From NCBI GenBank assembly GCA_903881475.1, contig CAIRTK010000027.1:1-56455 (forward strand): DNA of 56,455 nt, given 5' to 3'. Source of the DNA: an uncultured Opitutia bacterium (GTDB lineage Bacteria; Verrucomicrobiota; Verrucomicrobiia; Opitutales; Opitutaceae). Made by a program: the position numbers and the translations under genes. Under the pieces are notes generated by a model. It searched no databases. It was not told where the DNA came from and saw only the letters and a program-made list of their open reading frames with translations. Positions within the stretch are counted from its first letter, which is position 1; every line of letters starts with the position of its first letter. Below, piece by piece: positions 51,948 to 56,455 of the stretch.

Positions 51948-52571
51948 ATGGCCACGCAGGTCTATCTTCTTCGCCACGGTGAAACGGCGTGGTCGCTTTC
52001 GGGCCGGCACACGGGCCGTACCGACCTGCCGCTCACCGGGCAGGGCGAACGCCGGGCGGCGGAGCTGCGGGAAACCCTGCGGGGAATCACGTTCAACCAG
52101 GTGTTCACCAGCCCGCTCCAGCGGGCCCGGCGGACCTGCGAGTTGGCCGGCCTCGGCGGCGTCGCGCAGGTGGACCCGGACCTCCATGAATGGGATTACG
52201 GCGATTATGAAGGCCGGACGAGCGCCGAGATTCACGCCGGGCGCCCGGGTTGGAATGTATTTCAGGACGGCTGCCCGCAGGGCGAGTCGGTGAAGGAGGT
52301 TTCCCAGCGCGCCGACCGCGTGCTGGCCGCGCTGGGGCCGGGGGAGGGCGCGGTGGCGCTTTTTTCCCACGGGCATTTCCTGCGGGTGCTCGCGATGCGC
52401 TGGATCGGCCTGGCGGCGGGCCAGGGCCGGCATTTTGCGCTGGATACGGGCTCAGTCAGCATTCTTGGCCACGAACACCCCGGTGCGACCACGCCCGCGA
52501 TCTCACTGTGGAATGCCGGATCCGTCAGAGGAAATGCGGCCAACCGTGAGCCGCAGGCCGGCGTGCCCTAG
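51948..52571 (+). CDS. Histidine phosphatase family protein
   Basis: 207 residues from ATG 51948. Phosphoglycerate-mutase-like fold with the RHGE motif YLLRHGETAWSLSGRHTGRTDLPL (shown: YLLRHGETAWSLSGRHTG), whose His is phosphorylated, FTSPLQRARRTCEL and the second catalytic His in LFSHGHFLRVLA. Similar in length to cofactor-independent phosphatases of sugar phosphates. It starts 23 bases after the aldolase stop, suggesting a metabolic role in the same unit. Its stop codon overlaps that of the convergent DUF486 gene (CTAG). Confidence 0.88.
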   Translation: MATQVYLLRHGETAWSLSGRHTGRTDLPLTGQGERRAAELRETLRGITFNQVFTSPLQRARRTCELAGLGGVAQVDPDLHEWDYGDYEGRTSAEIHAGRPGWNVFQDGCPQGESVKEVSQRADRVLAALGPGEGAVALFSHGHFLRVLAMRWIGLAAGQGRHFALDTGSVSILGHEHPGATTPAISLWNAGSVRGNAANREPQAGVP

Positions 52572-52918
52572 GCGGTGGGAGCGGGAGCCTTGAAGGCGAA
52601 CGCGAAGAAAGCCGCGACGCCGAGGAAGGCGAAGGCCACGAGGTAATTCCACGCGAGCTTCTCCTTCAGGAAGGTGATCGCGAAGACCATGAAGACGGCG
52701 AGCGTGATGACCTCCTGGATGATCTTGAGCTGAAACCCCGAAAACTGGCCGTAGCCGAGCCGGTTGGCCGGAACCGCGAGGCAATATTCCAGCAGCGCGA
52801 TGGCCCAGGAAACGAAGACGGCCTTCCAGAGCGGCCAGTCGTGGCCGTATTTCAAGTGCCCGTACCAGGCGACGGTCATGAAGACATTGGAAAGAACCAG
52901 CAGGAGGATTGTGTTCAT
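52568..52918 (-). CDS. DUF486 family small membrane protein
   Basis: 116 residues from ATG 52918, with four predicted membrane helices (LLLVLSNVFMTVAWYGHLKY, VSWAIALLEYCLAVPANRLG, EVITLAVFMVFAITFL, YLVAFAFLGVAAFFAFAF). It matches the DUF486 family, related to small multidrug resistance and other drug/metabolite transporter proteins. Substrate is unknown. The stop codon shares two bases with the opposite gene's stop in CTAG. Confidence 0.82.
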   Translation of the reverse strand: MNTILLLVLSNVFMTVAWYGHLKYGHDWPLWKAVFVSWAIALLEYCLAVPANRLGYGQFSGFQLKIIQEVITLAVFMVFAITFLKEKLAWNYLVAFAFLGVAAFFAFAFKAPAPTA

Positions 52919-53026
52919 GGGTGATGAAGGGAGGAGACCGCTCATCGCGCATCTCCGCCCCGAAAGGGTCCGGCCCGCGGCGGTCCTTCCGCGAGGAAAA
53001 AATCAACCTTCTGGCGCGGGCGGCGT

Positions 53027-53896
53027 TTATCTGGCGAGTTTCCGGCGGAGCACCTGGAGTTCATTGCGGCGCTCGCGGCTCATTTTCGGATAGTTCATCC
53101 TGAGCTCCTGCAGCGTGCGGATGACGATCTGCGAAATGATGAGCCGGGCATTGTATTTGTCATCGGCCGGAACCACATGCCACGGGGCTGTCCTCGTGCT
53201 GGTGGCGCGCAGGCAGTCCTCGTAGGCCTCCATGTAGCGGTCCCAGAATTTGCGCTCGGTGGTGTCGGCCTCGCTGAATTTCCAGTTTTTCTCCGGCGCG
53301 TCGATGCGCTGCAGAAAGCGCTTCCGCTGCTCGTCCTTGGACAAGTGCAGGAAGAACTTGATGACCCGGGTGCCGCTGCGGTGCAGGTGTTTTTCCAGGT
53401 TCACGATGGAGCGGTAGCGGCCCTTCCAGATCGATTTCCCGTTCCCAAGCCGGTCCGGCCGTCCTTCGCCCCGCAGGATCTCGGGATGGACCCGGACGAT
53501 CAGCACCTCCTCGTAGTAGGAGCGGTTGAACACGCCGATGCGCCCGCGTGCTGGCAGCCGGCACGTTGTGCGCCAGAGGAAGTCATGCTGCAATTCCTCC
53601 GCGCTCGGGCGCTGGAAGCTGTGGACCTCGCAGCCCTGCGGGTTGACGCCGGTCAGGACATGGCTGATGGCGCCATCCTTGCCGGCGGCATCCATGCCCT
53701 GAAAGATGAGCAGCAGCGAGTAGCGGTTGGAGGCGTAGAGCAGGCGCTGCAGGGCGCTCAGGTTGCTGACGCCCACGTCGAGTAGTTCGCGGTATTGCTT
53801 TTCGGAACGGTAGAGCGGCGGGATACGGGTGGGCCATTGCCCGATCCGGAATTTTCTCCCGTGGGTGACGCGGAAGGCCTTGGGGTCGATTTTCAT
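53027..53896 (-). CDS. Polyphosphate kinase 2 family protein
   Basis: 289 residues. P-loop kinase of the PPK2 family: Walker [10 protein letters not shown] at 67-75, the lid and binding residues in [20 protein letters not shown] and [19 protein letters not shown], and [23 protein letters not shown] near 215. It uses polyphosphate to phosphorylate nucleotides (AMP/ADP or GDP) or the reverse. The one-domain size is usual. It lies downstream of the alcohol dehydrogenase gene with a 61-base gap. Confidence 0.92.
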   Translation of the reverse strand: MKIDPKAFRVTHGRKFRIGQWPTRIPPLYRSEKQYRELLDVGVSNLSALQRLLYASNRYSLLLIFQGMDAAGKDGAISHVLTGVNPQGCEVHSFQRPSAEELQHDFLWRTTCRLPARGRIGVFNRSYYEEVLIVRVHPEILRGEGRPDRLGNGKSIWKGRYRSIVNLEKHLHRSGTRVIKFFLHLSKDEQRKRFLQRIDAPEKNWKFSEADTTERKFWDRYMEAYEDCLRATSTRTAPWHVVPADDKYNARLIISQIVIRTLQELRMNYPKMSRERRNELQVLRRKLAR

Positions 53897-53957
53897 CAGG
53901 CCGGAAGTATGGGGCCATGGATCCGGGGGCGCGAGCCGTCTGAATGCGGTCAGGCCT

Positions 53958-55013
53958 TCATCCGCCGGCGGCCGGCGCCTGCGTCAGGATGACCTTCAAG
54001 GCCCGTTCCCGGCTCGCGTTCCCGAACGTGTCATAGGCCTTCATGATGTCGCCGAGCGCAAAATGATGGGTGACGAGCTGCCTGGGCTTGAGCCGACCGG
54101 ACATGACGGTCTTGAGGAGCAGGGGCGTGGTCACCGCATCGACGAGGCGCGTGGTGATGGTCACGTTCTGCGACCAGAGCTTTTCCAAGTGGAGGGTCAC
54201 ACTCGTCCCGTGCACGCCGATGTTGGCGATGTGGCCCCCGGGGCCGATGATTTCCTGGCAGATGCCGAAGGTGGCGGCGACGCCGACGGCCTCGATGGCC
54301 ACGTCCACGCCCTTGCCGGAAGTGAGAGCCATGACTTTATCGGCCGCCTTGCCATCGCTGCTGTTGATTACTGTGGTGGCGCCGAACTGCTTGGCCACCT
54401 CGAGACGGTTGTCGTCGAGATCGATCACGATCAGGCTGGCCGGGGCGTAGAACTGGGTGGTGAGCAGGGCCGAGAGACCGACGGGACCCGCGCCGACGAT
54501 GGCGACCGTGTCGCCGGGTTTGACGGCGGCATTGAGCACGCCGCACTCATAGCCGGTGGGCAGGATGTCGCTGAGCATCACCATCGCGTCCTCGTCCGCG
54601 GATTCGGGCACGGGATAGAGGCTGGTGTCGGCATAGGGAATCCGGACGTATTCCGCCTGGGTTCCGTCGATCGTGTTGCCGAGGATCCAGCCGCCCTGCT
54701 CGCAGTGGGAAGGCATGCCGCGCCGGCAATACTCGCATTTGCCGCAGGCCGTGATGCAGGAGATGAGGACACGTTCGCCCTTGCGGAAGCGGCTGACGCC
54801 GGCGCCGGCCTCGTCGATGATACCGATCCCCTCGTGGCCCAGGATCCGGCCGACGGCGACGGTGGGGACGTCGCCCTTGAGAATATGGAGGTCGGTGCCG
54901 CAGATTGTGGTCTTGGTGATGCGGACGATTGCGTCGGTCGCTTCGCGCACGACGGGCTTGGGGACTTCATCGAGCTGTTTCTTGCCGGGACCGTGATAAA
55001 CGAGGGCTTTCAT
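53958..55013 (-). CDS. Zinc-dependent alcohol dehydrogenase family protein
   Basis: 351 residues. Catalytic zinc ligands C38 (TTICGTDLH), H60 and E61 (LGHEGIG); structural zinc loop [19 protein letters not shown] (four Cys); NAD-binding [14 protein letters not shown]. The set matches medium-chain threonine/alcohol dehydrogenase-like enzymes that oxidise small alcohols or aldehydes with NAD(P). A degenerate copy of the TAACACCC motif lies on the same strand, 118 bases before the ATG. Substrate unknown. Confidence 0.92.
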   Translation of the reverse strand: MKALVYHGPGKKQLDEVPKPVVREATDAIVRITKTTICGTDLHILKGDVPTVAVGRILGHEGIGIIDEAGAGVSRFRKGERVLISCITACGKCEYCRRGMPSHCEQGGWILGNTIDGTQAEYVRIPYADTSLYPVPESADEDAMVMLSDILPTGYECGVLNAAVKPGDTVAIVGAGPVGLSALLTTQFYAPASLIVIDLDDNRLEVAKQFGATTVINSSDGKAADKVMALTSGKGVDVAIEAVGVAATFGICQEIIGPGGHIANIGVHGTSVTLHLEKLWSQNVTITTRLVDAVTTPLLLKTVMSGRLKPRQLVTHHFALGDIMKAYDTFGNASRERALKVILTQAPAAGG

Positions 55014-55130
55014 GGGAGGGAGGGGTTGATGGAGGGACTTGACGGAAAACGGGAACGATCCGGGGCAATGGTGACTTCAGCTTCGTGAAGGGTGATGTAG
55101 GCGCAGACTACGCTTCCGCCCATAATCTGA

Positions 55131-55144
55131 ATAGGTGGGTGTTA
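55131..55144 (-). promoter_or_regulatory. Degenerate TAACACCC motif upstream of ADH
   Basis: On the minus strand TAACACCCACCTAT begins at 55144, about 118 bases before the alcohol dehydrogenase ATG. It shares TAACACCC with the copy at 47878 and then carries one extra base. Weak on its own. Confidence 0.3.
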
Positions 55145-55179
55145 CCCGCAGTGGGCAGACCGGATGAGTCCTGCCGCCC

Positions 55180-55213
55180 GAAAATAAAAATGCCGGGCCC
55201 ACGGGCCCGGCAG
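55180..55213 (-). terminator. Intrinsic terminator after OmpW-like gene
   Basis: GCCGGGCCC (55192-55200) pairs with GGGCCCGGC (55203-55211); on the minus strand it is followed by ATTTTTATTTT. It lies 24 bases after the porin stop. Confidence 0.9.
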
Positions 55214-55235
55214 TGGGGTTGAAGCATTGAAATCC

Positions 55236-55865
55236 CTAGAACTGATAGCTGACACCGGCGGAATACAGCCAGGGATCGAGCCGCGCCTGGGTGAGAGAAG
55301 TCGGGCCCGCGTAGACATCGGAGCGAATGATGACCCGCTTGAGATCCAGGTTGAAGGACCAGGTGCCGTCGATTTTCCAATCCACTCCGGCCTGGCCGGC
55401 CAGACCGACACTATGATGATCCAGGTGCAGCGGCACGCCCGCGACGGACAGGCTGTTGTCCCAGATCAGGGTGTAGTTCACGCCGGCGCCGACATAGGGA
55501 CGGAACGATCCGCCTGGATTGGCCCGGTATTGGAAGAACAGGGTGGGCGGGAGATGCTTGAAGGTCCCGAGTTTGCCGACGCCGGCGAGGGATACTTCCT
55601 GGGTTTGCGGTATGGTGAGCACGAGTTCCGACCCCAAGGTGTCGGTGAACGCATAGTCGACGTCGATTTCAGGGATGAGCTTGTCGTCCACAGAGATGGC
55701 GTCCTTGGGAAAATTGATGCCCAGGGCCGTGAAGGCATCGGACTTGTCCACTGTCTGGAGATAAGTGGCCCGCACACGAACCGACCATGGGCTTTGGGCC
55801 CGAAGCGCGGCACTGGAGAGCAGGAGGAGCGCGCCGGAGATGAGATAGGTCAGGGATTTTTTCAT
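55236..55865 (-). CDS. OmpW family outer-membrane protein
   Basis: 209 residues from ATG 55865. Signal peptide MKKSLTYLISGALLLLSSAALRAQ; the mature protein begins SPWSVRVRATYLQTVD, contains NFPKDAISVDDKLIPEIDVD, FRPYVGAGVNYTLIW and ends in aromatic F (AGVSYQF), as eight-stranded OmpW/AlkL beta barrels do. These channels pass small hydrophobic molecules across the outer membrane. A strong terminator follows and a long gap precedes it. Confidence 0.9.
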   Translation of the reverse strand: MKKSLTYLISGALLLLSSAALRAQSPWSVRVRATYLQTVDKSDAFTALGINFPKDAISVDDKLIPEIDVDYAFTDTLGSELVLTIPQTQEVSLAGVGKLGTFKHLPPTLFFQYRANPGGSFRPYVGAGVNYTLIWDNSLSVAGVPLHLDHHSVGLAGQAGVDWKIDGTWSFNLDLKRVIIRSDVYAGPTSLTQARLDPWLYSAGVSYQF

Positions 55866-56319
55866 GGAGTCAGGTTTGGTACACGCCGCGGCAATCGTCG
55901 GCGCGAAGCTGCGCCAAGAATAGTCCCGGGCCCAGCGGACCACTCACCTTCGTTTGGCATTAACTGCGCGTGATTTGGTCAATCGAGGCGACCGATTAGC
56001 CTTCCTGACCGGTCCATGCGTACGAGGAGCGGGCGCCTATCTTGGCCGGGTTTCACCCCATTGAACCTTGCGCTCATACCCAGTAGGATGGGAGGTCAAA
56101 CGCCCTCAATTTGGGTATTCTTTGTCCTCCGATCCCGGTGCTCTTGAAAACAAAAATATAAGGCAGACCGATGCTTTTAAATTATGAAGAGCAGGGAATG
56201 TACGTTGGGTACTATCACGTAGCAGCGAAAATACCCTCGCCTAAGTAGGCCTTAATGCGATCCATTGGCCTCGTGCTCATCTTCGGGCAATTCGTAAATA
56301 ATAAAACACAACCATCCCC
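55866..56319. other. Long gene-free region before pilin gene with interleaved inverted repeats
   Basis: The 454-base gap between the divergent OmpW-like and pilin genes contains no convincing gene. From about 56140 it is clearly richer in A and T than the surrounding DNA. ATACCCA (56076-56082) pairs with TGGGTAT (56112-56118), GGATGGGAGG (56086-56095) pairs with the sequence around 56126-56135, and downstream GGGTA/TACCC (56207-56211, 56232-56236) and GCCTA/TAGGC (56239-56250) are further stems. It presumably holds promoters for both genes and a long pilin leader. Confidence 0.5.
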
Positions 56320-56455
56320 ATGCAGAAAATGAACCAGTCTAACAAGGGCTTCACCCTCGTCGAAATCATGATCGTTGTCGTCATCATCGGCCTCCTGGCC
56401 GCGATGGCGATTCCCGCGTTCCAGAAGGTCCGCAAGTCCTCCCAGGACAAGGCCG
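56320..56455 (+). CDS. Type IV pilin / prepilin-like protein, N-terminal part (cut by window edge)
   Basis: 45 codons are visible from ATG 56320 (ATG 56329 is an alternative). The prepilin signature is intact: short basic leader QKMNQSNKG, cleavage after Gly, then [20 protein letters not shown], with Glu at mature position +5. The product would be the major or minor pilin or a type II secretion pseudopilin; the visible part does not separate these. Because pilT lies in the window, a type IV pilus is plausible. The remainder of the gene is beyond the right edge. Confidence 0.9.
   Translation, partial: MQKMNQSNKGFTLVEIMIVVVIIGLLAAMAIPAFQKVRKSSQDKA

Noticed and set aside
55944-55975. Possible sigma-54 (-24/-12) promoter near TTTGGCATTAACTGCGCG.
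   Set aside because: The GG-to-GC spacing is eight bases instead of ten, so it does not satisfy the sigma-54 consensus.
1-56455. CRISPR array or cas genes.
   Set aside because: No regularly spaced 25-40 base direct repeats and no Cas motifs were seen; the tandem array at 43018-43161 has no unique spacers.
1-56455. Prophage, integrase or IS transposase genes.
   Set aside because: No reading frame resembles these; the repeat elements are too short to encode proteins.

Overview
The window reads as chromosomal DNA of a GC-rich, gene-dense bacterium. Gene content (DUF1826 protein, RlmF, M29 aminopeptidase, P-protein type PheA, ECF sigma factor with a zinc-motif-less anti-sigma-like partner) and the style of the intergenic palindromes suggest a verrucomicrobial lineage close to Opitutaceae. 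That placement is an inference from protein character; no 16S rRNA gene is present. No prophage, transposase or CRISPR array was found. The left edge cuts an M29 aminopeptidase gene and the right edge cuts a type IV pilin gene.

Layout. 1-5.7 kb: aminopeptidase end, adenosine deaminase and an RluD-type pseudouridine synthase on +, then an overlapping minus-strand set rsmI / acyltransferase / ppx-gppA, preceded by a 55-residue lipoprotein gene and a terminator that runs into the rsmI start codon. 5.8-9.7 kb: ilvD, a GNAT acetyltransferase and pgi (-). 10-11.9 kb: scpB-pheA (+). 11.9-16.2 kb (-): small membrane protein, rpmA-rplU, coiled-coil protein, PfkB kinase, MFS transporter. 16.3-22.9 kb: 3-methyladenine glycosylase (+) facing a minus block of GT9 glycosyltransferase, DUF3108 protein, beta-CASP nuclease, AI-2E family permease and an RND exporter that seems to lack its 5' end. 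23-27 kb: uvrA and dinB, translationally coupled. 27-34.4 kb: inositol-phosphatase-like protein, a second beta-CASP nuclease, apaG, purH, DedA protein, M20 peptidase, Pal lipoprotein. 34.4-38.9 kb: orphan response regulator, tRNA-Lys, ECF sigma and anti-sigma-like protein, then ruvA, dapB, dapA (-). 39-43.3 kb: pilT, two small unknown proteins, a cluster of inverted repeats, DUF1826 protein, rlmF and a purine-rich tandem repeat. 43.3-46.2 kb: orphan MalK/UgpC-type ATPase, a protein with two ribbon-helix-helix motifs, and an aspartate-type aminotransferase.

46.4-55.9 kb is the most accessory-looking part. It holds an SRPBCC protein, a HicA-like/release-factor-like protein, a PRC-barrel protein, an acidic small protein, a nitroreductase, an NADP-dependent oxidoreductase, class I fructose-bisphosphate aldolase and a histidine phosphatase on +, facing Zn-alcohol dehydrogenase, PPK2 and DUF486 on -, with an OmpW-like porin beyond. 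This resembles a redox/starvation stress module. A 13-base motif (TAAYACCCCATAG) lies upstream of two of its genes, a degenerate copy lies upstream of a third, and a perfect 15-base palindrome sits just before the nitroreductase start.

Repeats are the second theme. At least five intergenic inverted-repeat elements (about 433, 9749, 27041, 40964-41246 and 42990) occupy most of the longer gene-free gaps. One at 41091-41253 is flanked by a 21-base near-perfect direct repeat that duplicates the 3' end of the DUF1826 gene including its stop codon. The gap before the pilin gene (55866-56319) is relatively AT-rich and contains interleaved inverted repeats that could form a structured leader RNA.
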